A stretch of 64,000 nucleotides of DNA from Fodinibacter sp963811825 (GTDB lineage Bacteria; Actinomycetota; Actinomycetes; Actinomycetales; Dermatophilaceae). The notes under the pieces were generated by a model. That model had not been told where the DNA came from. It saw only the letters and a list, made by a program, of their open reading frames with translations, and did no database searches. Positions 10,160-21,649 of this stretch are shown in pieces; within the stretch, counting starts at the first letter, position 1, and each line of letters begins with the position of its first letter. The stretch is taken from positions 1 through 64,000 of the forward strand of contig CAWESS010000007.1 in the NCBI GenBank assembly GCA_963811825.1, written 5' to 3'. A program made the translations under genes and the position numbers.

Positions 10160-10786
10160 GTGACCGCCACCGAGCTCATCGAGCCACAGCGACTGCGCCG
10201 CGTCGTGCTGGTCGTCGCCGGGCTCAACGTCGGGTACGCCGCGGTCGAGATGAGCGTGGCCCTGGCCATCGGGTCGGTGTCGCTGCTCGCGGACTCCGTC
10301 GACTTCCTCGAGGATGCCGCGATCAACCTCCTCATCGCGCTCGCCCTGGGCTGGCCGCTCGCGCGGCGGGCCCTGGCCGGGCACGTCATGGCCGGGATCA
10401 TCCTCGTGCCTGCCGTCGTGGCCGCGTGGCAGGCCGTCTCGAAGGCGTTCGACCCGCAGCCACCCGACGTGACCCTGCTCATCGTCACGGCCGCCGGCGC
10501 CGCCGTCGTCAACACGGTCTGCTCGCTGCTGCTCGTGCGGGTGCGCCACCACGGCGGGTCCCTGAGCGGCGCGGCCTACCTGTCCGCCCGCAACGACGTG
10601 GTCGTCAACGTCGCGATCATCGTCATGGCCCTCGTGACGGCCTGGACGGCGTCGGGCTGGCCGGACATCGCGCTCGGCGCCGTCATCGTGCTGGTCAACG
10701 GCAAGGCCGCGTGGGAGGTCTGGGAGCTCGCGGGCGAGGAACGCCTGGCCGCTCGTGCCCTTGCCGGCGAGGACCTCGACGACTGA
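10160..10786 (+). CDS. Short cation-diffusion-facilitator-type transporter
   Basis: A 208-residue membrane protein with about six transmembrane helices and a CDF-like second helix, SVSLLADSVDFLEDAAINLLIA, whose spaced Asp residues resemble the metal site of YiiP-type exporters. The paired motif in helix five reads SARNDVVVNVAIIVMA. It lacks the C-terminal cytoplasmic dimerisation domain of full CDF proteins and so belongs to the short cation-transporter class seen in actinobacteria. The start is GTG, with weak GATGGG upstream. It is divergent from the L7/L12-like gene. Metal specificity cannot be predicted. Confidence 0.75.
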   Translation: MTATELIEPQRLRRVVLVVAGLNVGYAAVEMSVALAIGSVSLLADSVDFLEDAAINLLIALALGWPLARRALAGHVMAGIILVPAVVAAWQAVSKAFDPQPPDVTLLIVTAAGAAVVNTVCSLLLVRVRHHGGSLSGAAYLSARNDVVVNVAIIVMALVTAWTASGWPDIALGAVIVLVNGKAAWEVWELAGEERLAARALAGEDLDD

Positions 10787-10864
10787 GCCCGCTCACTCGA
10801 GCGGCCCGGACCCGGAGTGCAAGGTCCGGGGCCGGGCCCCTCGCGGGACGGGGCTCGTCACCGC

Positions 10865-11125
10865 TCAGGCACCCAGCGCGGGTGCCTGCACCCCGTTGCC
10901 CGTGAGGTTGTCGCACGCGACGTACTGGTCATCGACGCGAGCGATGGAGCACCGGTCCCGGTCGTCGGCGGTGGGTGCCGCCGTTGCTCGGACGATCGGG
11001 GGTCCGGGATCCGGGGACGCGAAGGACGGGCCGGCGCTGAGGCCGAGGGTGACGAGCACTGCGGCGGTGGCCGCGAGCGCCCGGGGCAGCGAGTGGGTGT
11101 CGGTGTGGGTCTGGGGGTGGAACAC
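10865..11125 (-). CDS. Small secreted protein, unknown function
   Basis: An 86-residue protein with a clear Sec signal peptide (ALAATAAVLVTLGLSAGPSFAS, cleavage expected after SFA) and a short mature part with two cysteines (CSIARVDDQYVAC) that could form one disulfide. The GTG at 11125 follows AGGAGA with seven-base spacing. I recognise no family. It lies antisense between two plus-strand genes and is likely monocistronic. Confidence 0.6.
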   Translation of the reverse strand: MFHPQTHTDTHSLPRALAATAAVLVTLGLSAGPSFASPDPGPPIVRATAAPTADDRDRCSIARVDDQYVACDNLTGNGVQAPALGA

Positions 11126-11276
11126 GGTGGTCTCCTGGTGACGAGTGGTGCGGATCTGACACGACCACGCTCGTCCCGAGGCACCCCGGCCGGCATGGGG
11201 GCCGACCCCTCAGAACTGCCCCCTCACCCCCTCATATCCGGGTGACGTGGCGACCGTGCGGTGCCACACTGCGAGG

Positions 11277-14255
11277 GTGGCCACTTCGGCCGGTACCGGC
11301 CACAGCCAGGGTTTCGTCGGCCGGATCCACGAGCTCGAAGACGATCCGGTCGGTGGTCGACGGCGCGCGTTCGGGGCGCATGGGTGCACTGCTGGTCAGC
11401 GGTGACGCGGGGGTCGGCAAGACCAGGCTCGTCGAGTTCGCCACCGCCACGCAGACGGACGGGTCCGGCGGTGACGCGAGACGGCCTCGTCCTGGTCGGC
11501 GCCTGTCTGCCGCTGAGCACGATGTCCGTGCCGCTCGCCCCCGTGCGTGCCGCCCTCCGGCGGGCGCCGCCCGAGCTGGGCGCGCCGGCCCTGTCCGGGG
11601 CCGCGTCCCAGGAGACGACGGGCCGTGCACCGGTCCTCATCGACGACTGGCTCGAGCGGGTCTGCACCCAGCGACCGGTCGTGCTCGTCGTCGACGACCT
11701 CCAGTGGGCCGACGAGAGCACCCTCGACCTGCTCATGTTCGTCCTTGCGGGATCCGCCGAGCGCCGCCTGGCGGTGTTGATGACCCTCCGGTACGGCGAG
11801 CTCGGAACGGGCCACCCCCTCAACCGCTGGCTCGCAGACATGCGGCGGATGCCGTGCCTGTCCGAGCTGTCGCTCGGACCTCTCGCCCGGCACGAGACCC
11901 GGGACCAGCTCGCGGCGATCCACGGTGTGGCTCCTCATGAGTCCCTCGTGACCGAGGTCTTCACCCGCAGCGGGGGAAACGCGTACCTCAACAGGCTCCT
12001 CGTCGAGGCGCTGCCCCCCGGGTCTCGGCACCTCGATTCCGACCTGCCGGGCGACCTGAGGACCGCCGTCCTGCGGCGCGTGGCACCGCCTGCCACCCCC
12101 GGCTCGAGAGCTCGTCCGAGTGATCGCGGTCGGTGGCGAGGTGGCCCTCGGCCCCTCCCTCACCCGCGCGGCACGCCTTGCCGGCGTCGACGTGGACGAC
12201 GCCCCACGCATCCTGCGCGAGGCCGTCGACGCGGGGCTCCTCGACGTCGATGCCCGGGGAGGCTACTGGCTGCACCACCCGCTGCAGGCAGAGGCGCTCG
12301 AGGCGGACCTCTCCCCCGAGGAGAGCAGACGGCTCCACGCGGCGTTCGCTGCAGCCGACGAGCACGACCTGGTGGCCGTCCTCAGCGGCACGACGCCGGA
12401 GGCCGGCGCGACGGCATCCGCCGTCGTGGAGGCCGTGACGGCGATCGCGGACCACCACCACCGAGCCGGCCACCCGCTCGAGGCCTACCGCTGGGCCCTG
12501 CGCGCCGTCGACGCCGGCGAACGCGCCGGGGCGGGCGCGGAGCGGCTGCGGCTGCTCCGCCGGGCGGTCGGCCTGCGCGAGCACCTCAGCGACGTGGAGG
12601 AGTCCACGCTCGACCTCCTGCTGCGGCTGCGCGCCACTGCGGCCTCGCTCGGTGCCCACGAGGACGAGCTGGCCGCCGTCGAGGCCGTCCTGGACCTCGT
12701 CGACGAGGCCGACAAGCCCCTGCTCGTCGCAGAGCTGCTGGTCCGCCGGGAGCATCTACGCTTCTCCACCGGCCGCGGTTTCCTGCGGGTCGAACCCGCG
12801 AGGCGGGCGCTGGACCTGTCAGAGCACGACCTCACCTCGCGAGAGCACGCCTACGCCCTGGCAGAGCTGGCGCACGCGTCACTGTGGCACGAGGCTCCCG
12901 ATGCGCACGACGTGGCCAGCGCCGCTCTGGACACTGCCGTCGCTGTCGGTGACCCCGCGGCCCTCGCCTACGCGTACGCGGCCGCCGCCATGAGCACGGT
13001 GTTCCGTGGAGAGCCCGGGGGTCCCGAGCTCGCCGCCCGCGGGGTGGCGGCGGCGACCGAGGCCCGGGACTGGTGGGGCTTCGTCCACGCGGCCCTGTGG
13101 GAGGCCAACGGAACCGCGAGCTGTGTCGAGCCGGCCTACGTCCACGTGCTCCAGAGGCGTCGAGAGGCGCTCGAGGACCTGGGTGCACCCCACCCCTACG
13201 TCGCCTGGATGTCGGCCGCCGAGGCGGGGAACTGGCTGGATGCCGGCCACTGGGAGGAGTGCACGGACCGGCTGCGGGTCGCGCTCGGCTCGGACCCCGG
13301 CGCCGGCCCCGACGTCCTGACACGCCTCGCCGCAACCCGCCTGGCGGTGCTGCAGGGTCGGCAGGCCGAGGCGGAGTCGCACCTGGCCCGGGCCGAGGAG
13401 CTCTTCGCGGACACCACCGACTTCCTCGCCTTCGAGTTCGACGTCGTGCGGGCCATGACCCGCCTGACGGGCGGGGACCCCTCGGGTGCCGTGGACGCCG
13501 CCTGGACGGGCGCGACGGCGGCCGGGGTGCCGCCAACGCGGTGCGAGTGGCTCATGCCCCTGGCCGCCCGCGGCCTGGCAGACCTGGCCGACGGTGCCCG
13601 GGACCGTGGCGAGCCGCTCGACGACGTGCTGGCTCGCCTGGACGAGCTCGTGGTCCGCTTTCCCCACGTCATCCGGGACGGCGCCTACGAGACAGCGTTC
13701 TACACGCGGCAGCTCGAGGGGCTCGACGCGCTCTATGCGGCGGAGGTGGCGCGGTGGTCGACGGTCCCCCGACGAGGCCGACCGGTGGACCGCCGCGGCG
13801 GACCTGCTCTCGACGGGACCCTGCCGTGGGATGAGGCGTATGCCGCGTTCCGGGCCGGCGAGGCACGCCTCGTTCGCGGTCAGGGGACCCGCGAGGAGGC
13901 GGCAGCCATGCTGCGGCGCGCCCACGCGGTGGCCTCACGCCTGCGGGCCGAACCCGTGCTGCGGGAGACCGCCGACCTCGCCCGGGTGGCGAGGATCCCG
14001 TTGGCGGAGGTGACGCCCGCGAGCCCGACGAACGGTGTGGGCGCGTCCGGCCGCCCCTTCGGGATCACCCCCCGTGAGGCCGAGATCCTGGACCACGTCG
14101 TGGCGGGCCGCACCTACGGCGAGATCGCGCGGGCACTCTTCCTCAGCGAGAAGACCGTGAGCTCGCACGTGTCGAACCTGCTGCGCAAGACCGGCACGGC
14201 GAACCGCGTCGAGCTGGCCCGGCTGGTCCAGCACCGCGAGAACCACCCACTCTGA
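11277..14255 (+). CDS. LuxR-family (LAL/MalT-like) ATP-binding transcriptional regulator, frameshifted
   Basis: A large regulator of about 990 residues: an N-terminal AAA/STAND ATPase with FVGRIHELE, Walker A SGDAGVGKTRL and Walker B VVLVVDDLQWADEST, a long helical TPR-like middle, and a C-terminal LuxR helix-turn-helix (ITPREAEILDHVVAGRTYGEIARALFLSEKTVSSH, last 65 residues). Such LAL proteins sense a ligand through the ATPase/TPR part and activate transcription. The reading frame changes five times (near 11340, 11475, 12105, 13760 and 13820): four +1 steps and one -1. The last two compensate, leaving a garbled 20-residue stretch. The total is an exact codon multiple from GTG 11277. No adjacent target operon is evident. 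Confidence 0.85.
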
Positions 14256-14282
14256 CTCCAGCCCTCGTCCCGGGAGCCGGGG

Positions 14283-15677
14283 TCAGACGGTGGTGGTGCC
14301 GAGCAGCATCCGCACCTCGGCGGCGGTGACGACCGACCCGGTGGCGAGCACTCCCCCGCTGACGCCACCATCGGCATCGGCCATCCCGGCGGCCTGGTCG
14401 AGCGCGTCGGGCAGCTCGTCGACGACCGTGACCCGCTGGTCGCCGAACACCTCGATGGCCAGTTCCCCGAGCCGACGCGGTGACATCGCCCGAGGCGAGG
14501 TCGTGCGCGTCACGATGACCTCGTCGAGCACGGGCTCGAGCGCCTCGAGGACGCCCACGGCATCCTTGTCCTTCATCACGGCGATGACGCCGACGAGCCG
14601 CGCGAAGGTGAACGACTCGGCGATCGCCCGGGCCAGCACCTCGGCACCCGCCGGGTTGTGCGCGGCGTCGACGAGCACGGTCGGGCTGCGGCGCACGATC
14701 TCGAGCCGCCCGGGCGAGTCGGCGGTGGCCAACCCCGCGCGCAGCACCTCGATGTCGATCGGCTGCTCTCCCCCACCGAGGAACGCCTCGACGGCCGCGA
14801 TGGCCACCGCCGCGTTCTGGGCCTGGTGGGTGCCGTGCAGCGGCAGGAACAGGTCGTCGTACTCGGCCGCGAGGCCGCGCACCGAGATCTGCTGCCCCCC
14901 GAAGGCGACGTCACGGGCGGTGACGCCGAAGTCGCTGCCCTCGACCACGAGCCGGGCGCCCACCTCGGCGGCGCGCTCGGTGAGCACGTCCACGGCATCC
15001 GGCTCGACCTGGAGCCCCATGACGGTGATCGCGTCGGCCTTGATGATGCCGGCCTTCTCGGTCGCGATCGCCTCGATCGTGTCGCCGAGGAAGTGCTGGT
15101 GGTCCATCCCGATCGGGGTCACGACGCTCACGGGTGCGTCGACGACGTTCGTCGCGTCCCACGAGCCCCCCATCCCCACCTCCATGACGGCGACGTCGAC
15201 GGGCAGGTCCGCGAACGCGGCGTACGCGACGGCGACGAGCACCTCGAAGTAGGTCATCGCCGGCCCGCCCTCGATGATCGAGCGCGCGTCGACGATCTCG
15301 ACGAACGGGATCACCTCGTCGTAGGCCGCGAGGAAGCGCTCGGCATCGACCGGGTGCCCGCCGACCGCGATGCGCTCGAGCATCGAGTGCAGGTGGGGCG
15401 AGGTGAACCGCCCGGTGTTGAGGCCGAGCTCGCGCAGGAGCGCCTCGATGATGCGGGCGGTGCTCGTCTTGCCGTTGGTCCCGGTGACGTGGATGACGGG
15501 GAAGGTGCGCTGCGGGTCGCCGAGCAGCTCCATGACGGCGCGGATGCGGTCGAGCGAGGGCTCGAGGTCGTGCTCGGGCGCCCGGGAGAGGATCGACGCC
15601 TCCACCTCACGCATGCGGCGGGCGAGGACGAGCTGGTGCGCGGCATCGCGCTGGACGGCATCGGGGGCAGGGCTCAC
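14283..15677 (-). CDS. folC: Folylpolyglutamate synthase / dihydrofolate synthase
   Basis: An intact 464-residue Mur-ligase-like enzyme. The P-loop is HVTGTNGKTSTARIIEALL (residues about 62-80). FTSPHLHSMLERI and AVMEVGMGGSWDATNVV follow, and HNPAGAEVLARAI marks the C-terminal domain. It adds glutamate to dihydropteroate or folate. The start is GTG. It ends 28 bases from the convergent LuxR gene. In related genomes it lies directly before the DUF4233-ndk pair; here that link is broken by the LuxR, secreted-protein, CDF and L7/L12-like genes. A hairpin just upstream (15721-15758) separates it from the carboxypeptidase gene. Confidence 0.95.
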   Translation of the reverse strand: MSPAPDAVQRDAAHQLVLARRMREVEASILSRAPEHDLEPSLDRIRAVMELLGDPQRTFPVIHVTGTNGKTSTARIIEALLRELGLNTGRFTSPHLHSMLERIAVGGHPVDAERFLAAYDEVIPFVEIVDARSIIEGGPAMTYFEVLVAVAYAAFADLPVDVAVMEVGMGGSWDATNVVDAPVSVVTPIGMDHQHFLGDTIEAIATEKAGIIKADAITVMGLQVEPDAVDVLTERAAEVGARLVVEGSDFGVTARDVAFGGQQISVRGLAAEYDDLFLPLHGTHQAQNAAVAIAAVEAFLGGGEQPIDIEVLRAGLATADSPGRLEIVRRSPTVLVDAAHNPAGAEVLARAIAESFTFARLVGVIAVMKDKDAVGVLEALEPVLDEVIVTRTTSPRAMSPRRLGELAIEVFGDQRVTVVDELPDALDQAAGMADADGGVSGGVLATGSVVTAAEVRMLLGTTTV

Positions 15678-15720
15678 CGGCCCATTGTCCCTGACCCGGC
15701 GCCGCTCACGTCACACGGCG

Positions 15721-15758
15721 GAGGTGGCCCCCCGGTCATGAGACCGGAGGACCACCTC
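15721..15758 (-). terminator. Intrinsic-type terminator hairpin
   Basis: GAGGTGG...CCACCTC encloses CCGGTC-ATGA-GACCGG, giving a 13-bp stem with a small internal loop and a four-base loop. It lies after the carboxypeptidase stop and before folC. There is no long U tract, as is usual in high-GC actinobacteria. Confidence 0.65.
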
Positions 15759-15795
15759 GGATGCCGTACGGCTTGGGTCTGGCTCGCGCCTGACC

Positions 15796-17880
15796 TCAGT
15801 CCTTGGCCTTCTTGCAGGCGTTGCCGACGTCCACCGACTCGCCGCGGTCGACGATGACCTCACGCGTCGTGACGACGGTGCCGTCGTTCTTGGTGCACGT
15901 GAGGTTCCACGCCTCCTTGATGCCGGTGACGATTGCCGGGTCGGGTGCGCCGAAGACGACCTCGCCGGTCCAGTCGGTGGCCGCGGTGCCGCCCTCGTAG
16001 TTCTCCACGACGACGGTGTACGTGCCGGGCTGGGGCTCCAGGAGCACCGCGATCTCCGGGTCGTCCAGGCTGGCAGCCGACGGCCACCGGGTTGCCCTCG
16101 GAGTCGAAGACGTAGACGTCCCAGTCGACGGCGGCGTTGGGCCACTGGACGCGGACCTCGGCCCGGGCGTTGTCGTACGTGGGCAGGCCGGTGATGGTGA
16201 AGGTGGCCTGCTCCGAGCCGCCCTCGGCCGGGATGCCGGCCGGGTTGGTCAGCGCCTGGCGTCGGCTGGGTCGGGGCGAGCGGGTCACGGCCGTAGCGAC
16301 CGACGACCTCGGGACGCGTCGACGGGTTGACCGCCCACGAGAACTTGCCGCCCGTGCCCTTCAGCGAGCTGGACAGGTCGTTCTCGTAGGGGATCGGCGC
16401 GCCCACGGTGCCGTCGGCCTGCAGCACCGGCGAGGTCATCGCCTGGAACTGCTTGCTCACCGTCAGGGTGCGGCCCGCGGGGGCCGTGCCGGTGATCGTG
16501 GAGTGCAGGCCGGCATCCAGCGTGGCCTCGGCCATCCGGTAGTAGGCCTCGCGGTTGCCACCCTGGCCGGCGCCCGCAGCGGGCTCCAGGCCGAGGTACT
16601 CGGCGACGACGGCGTCCTCGTAGGCCGGGTGGAAGCCGTCCGGCCCGATCTCGAAGGTGAACCCGAGCCCACCGGTCTGCCAGTAGCTCCAGTCCTCGAC
16701 CGACCCGGAGGTGTCGTAGAGCTGGAAGGAGGCCTGGTTGGTGTAGTCGTTCGTCGTCGGTCATCGACGCACCGAGCGCCTTGTAGGCCGGCTCGTCGGG
16801 CGAGTAGCCCGTGGAGAGCAGCGACGGCGGGCGCAGCACGAGGTTGCTGTACGTGTGGTTGGTGATGAGGTTGGTGACCTGGCGGCTCGAGATGAGCTGC
16901 TTGATGTTGTCGACCTCGGGGGTGTCGCCGGGGGCGTCACCGCGGTAGGTGTCGCTGCGGTAGTTCGTGCTCGCGCCCGGACCGCCCCAGAAACCGGGGT
17001 AGTTGCGGTTGGGGTCGGTGCCCCGCTCGCGCCCGGCCGGGTTGGCGGCGCAGGTGCCTCCGAGGAACGCCGCGGTGGTGAAGGCCGAGATCGAGCAGTT
17101 CTTGCGCTTCATCTCGTAGTCGAAGCGGGAGAAGTTGCCGAGCGGGGCCGCGGAGCGGCTGATGTGGAAGCCGTCGACGTTGACGACCGGCACGATGATG
17201 GTGCGGCTGTTGGCCACGATGTTGGTCGTGCGGGCGTCACTGCCGTTGTTGGTCAGCAGGTCGTAGGCGAACTCCATCGAGTGCTCGACCGACGGCCACT
17301 CGCGGGCGTGGTGGGCGCCCATCATGAGGAAGACCGGCTTGCCGTCGTCGACGTTCGCGGCGTTGGTCGTGATCTCGATGCCGCGCACCTGGCGGCCCTC
17401 GACGCTCAGGTTGGGGAGCGTGATCTTCCGAACGAGCTTCGGGTAGTCCTTGGCCAGCTGGTCGAGCTCGGCGTTGATCTCGTCGAGCGTGCGGTAGGAG
17501 GTGCTGCCGCTCGGCAGCCCGGACTCCGCGACGGCTGCGGCGTAGGCCTGGTCAGCGGCGCGGGCCTGCCTCATGGTCGCGGCGAGGTCGGCGTCCTCGA
17601 CGCGCCAGGTGAAGCCGGCGGCGCGCAGCTTGGCGGCGTCGGACTTGCCGTGGAGGATGACCTCGACGCCGGTGTCGTCACCGTGCTCGGTGGTGTCGAG
17701 CCCGAGCTCGTTGACCTTCGTGCGGTCTGCCTGGCTCTTGGCCAGGACGTGGACGACCTGGACCTTCTCTTCGGGTGCCTTGGGCGCGGCGGCCGAGAAT
17801 CCGGCTCCGGCCAGCACCACCGCGGCGGCCAGGGCCCCCGCGACGGGTAGGCGATGGGATCTGACAAGGGCTGACTTCAT
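15796..17880 (-). CDS. Secreted M14 zinc carboxypeptidase with C-terminal beta domain, frameshifted
   Basis: About 694 residues: a signal peptide (VAGALAAAVVLAGAGFSAAA), a propeptide-like region, then an M14 peptidase domain. The zinc motif is HARE at residues 191-194, with the third ligand histidine in LITNHTYSN and the catalytic glutamate in GFTFEIGP. A tail resembling a pre-peptidase or P-domain follows (VQWPNAAVDWDVYVFDSEGNP, then YTVVVENYEG). Carboxypeptidase T-like enzymes remove C-terminal residues from extracellular peptides. Three +1 shifts, near 16750, 16262 and 16078, break the frame. Each downstream segment continues the same protein, and the corrected length is exact. The ATG at 17880 has GAGGAG upstream. 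Confidence 0.88.
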
Positions 17881-17989
17881 CGGCTGCTCCTCGATGGGGT
17901 GGTGCCGCTGTGGACGGCGACGCCGAGGCTAGCCCACAGGAACGCGCGAGACGAGGATCCCGGGTGATGAATCTTTCAACGGATGCCGG

Positions 17990-20900
17990 TCAGCGCCTCA
18001 CGATCCGCACGCGGGCCGGGAAGCGCTCCCCCACGATCACCTCGGTGACGTCCTCGGCATCCCGGTCGAGGAGGTCGAGGTCAGGGGTCACGGACAGGTG
18101 TTCGGTGAGCGTCTCACCCGTGATCAGGTCGCGGTGGTTCAGCACCGCCCGGTAGATGAACTCGGCACCCGTGATCTCCAGCCCGATCCGGTCCGAGACC
18201 TCCAGCCCCGCATCGCGACGCGCCTGCTGCACGGCCCGGACGAGGTCGCGGGCGGTGCCCTCGAGCTCGAGCTCGGTGGTGACGTCCGTGTCGAGCACGA
18301 CGAAGCCCCCACCGGGCAGCATCGCGGTCGCGTGCGACCCGGCCTGCTCGGCGTCGACGACCGTCTCGACGAGGTACTCACCGTCGATCAGGGCGAGACC
18401 ACCCGAGGTCACCGTGCCGTCCTCGGCCACCGACCAGTCGCCGGTCTTGCTCCCCTTGATGGCGGCCTGCACGTCGCGGCCCAGCCTCGGCCCGGCAACC
18501 CGGGCGTTGACGACGAGCCGCTGGCTGATGCCGAAGTCGGACCCGTGGGCGTCGGCGACGTCGAGCACCGTGACGGCCTTGACGTTGAGCTCGTCGGCGA
18601 TGATGCCGGCAAAGGGCCGAAGGCCGTCCGGGACACCGGTGACGACCGTGAGCTCGGGCAGCGGAAGGCGCACGCGCAGCTTCTCGGCCTTGCGCAGCGA
18701 GGAGCCCGTGGAGCACACGGCGCGCACGGCATCCATCGCGGTGACGAGGTCGTCGTCGGCCGGGAGCTGCGAGGCGTCCGGCCAGTCGGTGAGGTGCACC
18801 GAGCGGCCACCCGTGAGCCCGCGCCAGATCTCCTCGGTGACGAGCGGCAGGAGCGGCGCTGCGACCGCGGGTGAGCACCTCGAGCGTCGTGTAGAGCGTG
18901 TCGAACGCCGCGTGCGTGGCAGCGGAGTCACCGGAACCGGTGTCCCAGAAACGTTCCCGCGAACGGCGGATGTACCAGTTGGTCATCGCGTCGACGAACT
19001 GGCGCACCGACTCGCAGGCGCCGGGGATGTCGTAGGCGTCCATCTGGCCCTGCACGGTCCCCACGAGGGTGCGCAGCTTGGCGAGCAGGTAGCGGTCGAG
19101 CGGGTCGGTCGAGGCCGTCGACCACTGCGCCGTGTACCCCGCTCCCCCGTTCGCCGCGTTCGCGTACAGGCTGAAGAAGTACCAGCTGTTCCACAGCGGG
19201 ATGAGCACCTGGCGCACGCCCTCGCGGATGCCCTCCTCGGTGACCACGAGGTTGCTGCCGCGCAGGATGCCGCTCGACATGAGGAACCAGCGCATCGCGT
19301 CGGCGCCGTCACGGTTGAACACCTCGGTGACGTCGGGGTAGTTCTTCAGCGACTTGCTCATCTTCTGGCCGTCGCTGCCGAGGACGATGCCGTGGCTGAC
19401 GCACGACGAGAACGCCGGGCGGTCGAACAGCGCCGTCGCGAGCACGTGCAGCGTGTAGAACCAGCCCCGCGTCTGCCCGATGTACTCGACGATGAAGTCG
19501 CCGGGGAAGTGGTGCTCGAACCAGTCGGCGTTCTCGAACGGGTAGTGCACCTGGGCGAACGACATCGAACCCGAGTCGAACCACACGTCGAGGACGTCCT
19601 CGACGCGGCGCATCGTGGAGTTGCCGGTCGGGTCGTCGGGGTTGGGGCGGGTCAGGTGGTCGACGAAGGGCCGGTGGAGGTCGGGCTCGCCGTGCTCGTT
19701 CAGCGGCAGGCGCCCGAAGTCGCGCTCGAGCTCGGCGAACGAGCCGTAGACGTCGATGCGCGGGTGGGCCGGGTCGTCCGATCGCCACACCGGGATCGGG
19801 CTGCCCCAGAACCGGTTCCGGGAGATCGACCAGTCACGGGCGTTCTCGAGCCACTTGCCGAACTGGCCGTCCTTGACGTGCTCGGGCACCCAGGTGATCT
19901 CCTGGTTGAGCTCGACCATGCGGTCCTTGAACGCGGTCACCTCGACGAACCACGACGAGACCGCCATGTAGATGAGGGGCTCGCGGCAGCGCCAGCAGTG
20001 CGGGTAGGAGTGGTCGTAGGTCTCGCGGCGCAGCAGGACGGTGCCGTCGGTGACGGACGCCCGCTCGCCCTCGCCGTGGGTGGCTGCCTTGAGGTGCTCG
20101 ATGATGAGCGCGTTCGCGTCGAAGACGTGCAGGCCCTCGTAGTCGTTGACCGGGAACGTGAAGCGGCCGTCCGGCCCCACGGGCACGACCGGCGCGATGG
20201 CGTGCTGGTCGGTGAGCTGCTTGTCCTCCTCACCGAAGGCGGGCGCGATGTGCACGATGCCCGTGCCGTCCTCGGTCGTCACGTAGTCGGCGGCCAGCAC
20301 GACGTGCGAGTTGGCGTGGCCGACGTAGTAGGAGAACGGCGGCGTGTACGAACGGCCGACGAGGTCCGCGCCCTTGAGCCGCTCGACGACCCGCTCCCCC
20401 ACGTCGTCGCCCAGCTCGCGCGCGTACGCGGCCAGGCGAGCCTCGGCCAGCAGGTAGCGCTCGGTGCGACCCGAGAACTCCGACTCCACGACGACGTAGT
20501 CGATGTCGGGGCGCACGGCCATCGCGAGGTTGCTCGGCAGGGTCCACGGGGTCGTCGTCCAGATGAGGGCGAGCTCACCGGTCTCGAGCCGGTAGCCCAC
20601 GGTGACGGCCGGGTCCTGCCGGTTCTTGTAGACCTCCTCGTCCATCCGCAGCTCGTGGTTGGACAGCGGCGTCTGGTCGTTCCAGCAGTAGGGCAGGCAG
20701 CGGAAGCCCTCGTAGACCAGCCCCTTGTCGTAGAGCGTCTTGAACGCCCACAGCACCGACTCCATGAAGGTCGGGTTCAGCGTCTTGTAGTCGTTGTCGA
20801 AGTCGACCCAGCGGGCCTGGCGGGTGACGTAGTCCTGCCAGTCGCCGGTGTACTTCATGACCGACTCGCGGCACTTGGCGTTGAAGGTCTCGATCCCGAT

Positions 20901-21284
20901 CTCGAGGATCTCCTCCTTGGTCTTGATGCCGAGCTGGCTCATCGCCTCGAGCTCGGCGGGCAGCCCGTGGGTGTCCCAGCCGAAGCGGCGCTCGACGTGC
21001 TTGCCGCGCATCGTCTCGTAGCGGGGGACGATGTCCTTGACGTAGCCGGTGAGCAGGTGGCCGTAGTGCGGCAGTCCGTTGGCGAAGGGCGGGCCGTCGT
21101 AGAAGACGAACTCGTTCGCCCCGTCCTCGCCGGTCGGCCGGTTGGCGACCGACGCCGCGAAGGTGTCGTCGGCGGCCCAGTGGGCGAGCACGGCATCCTC
21201 GATGTGGGGGAACCTCGGGCTCGCGGGCACGCCGAACGCGGCGCCGGTGTGCTCGCCGGTGGTGGACACCTTGGGGTACGTCAT
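17990..21284 (-). CDS. ileS: Isoleucyl-tRNA synthetase (eukaryote-like class), one frameshift
   Basis: About 1097 residues, a class Ia synthetase. The HIGH-type motif is GLPHYGHLL, preceded by FYDGPPFANG, and the KMSKS motif is DGQKMSKSLKNY. DVLDVWFDSGSMSF and a C-terminal anticodon-binding region follow. The length and the HYGH form match the long IleS group found in actinobacteria. It charges tRNA-Ile and edits valine. A single extra base near 18870 (between LEVLTR and VAAPLLPLVTEEIW) splits the frame; corrected, the codon count is exact. The ATG at 21284 has CAGGAG nine bases upstream. The gene is controlled by the T-box leader described next. Confidence 0.95.
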
Positions 21285-21560
21285 GGGTGCTGCTCCTGCG
21301 TCGTCGACTCGTCGTGCTCGGGACGAGGACGAGGGCGACGCCACGGCATCCGGACCTCGGATGCCGGGTGCGTGACCACCGCGGTACCACCTCGCTTGCC
21401 GCCCCGACCGCTACGTCATCTCCGGCCGGGCGACCGCTCTTGTGCCAGGTCGTGACGTGACCCGGACGTCCGGTTCTAGTGAGGACCTCCACGACGGATG
21501 CCGTGGACGTCCCGTTCTTCCGGAAGGCTCGCCGCTGATGACGGCTCGAACGCCTGCGCC
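21285..21560 (-). promoter_or_regulatory. T-box riboswitch leader of ileS
   Basis: On the minus strand the canonical T-box core AAGCGAGGTGGTACCGCG is present (plus coordinates 21380-21397). Upstream, a short hairpin GCCG-TCATCAG-CGGC (21531-21545) carries ATC, an isoleucine codon, in its loop followed by A: a good candidate for the specifier of an ultrashort stem I. Downstream, CGGCATCCG-AGGTC-CGGATGCCG (21344-21366) can form a nine-base-pair stem before the ribosome site CAGGAG. There is no U tract, so regulation is probably translational, as known for actinobacterial ileS T-boxes. A TATCAT at 21562-21567 is a possible -10. Confidence 0.88.
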
Positions 21561-21649
21561 GATGATACCCGGCGAGTGGAGTCGGGAGGGTCACGGGCGT
21601 GGTCACGGCGTCGCCGGACCTGCCACTGACGCGGTACAGTCCTGAGGTC

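Noticed and set aside
18156..21455. A very long plus-strand open frame opposite ileS
   Set aside because: Same reasons: pure shadow of the ileS codon pattern, and it runs across the T-box leader.
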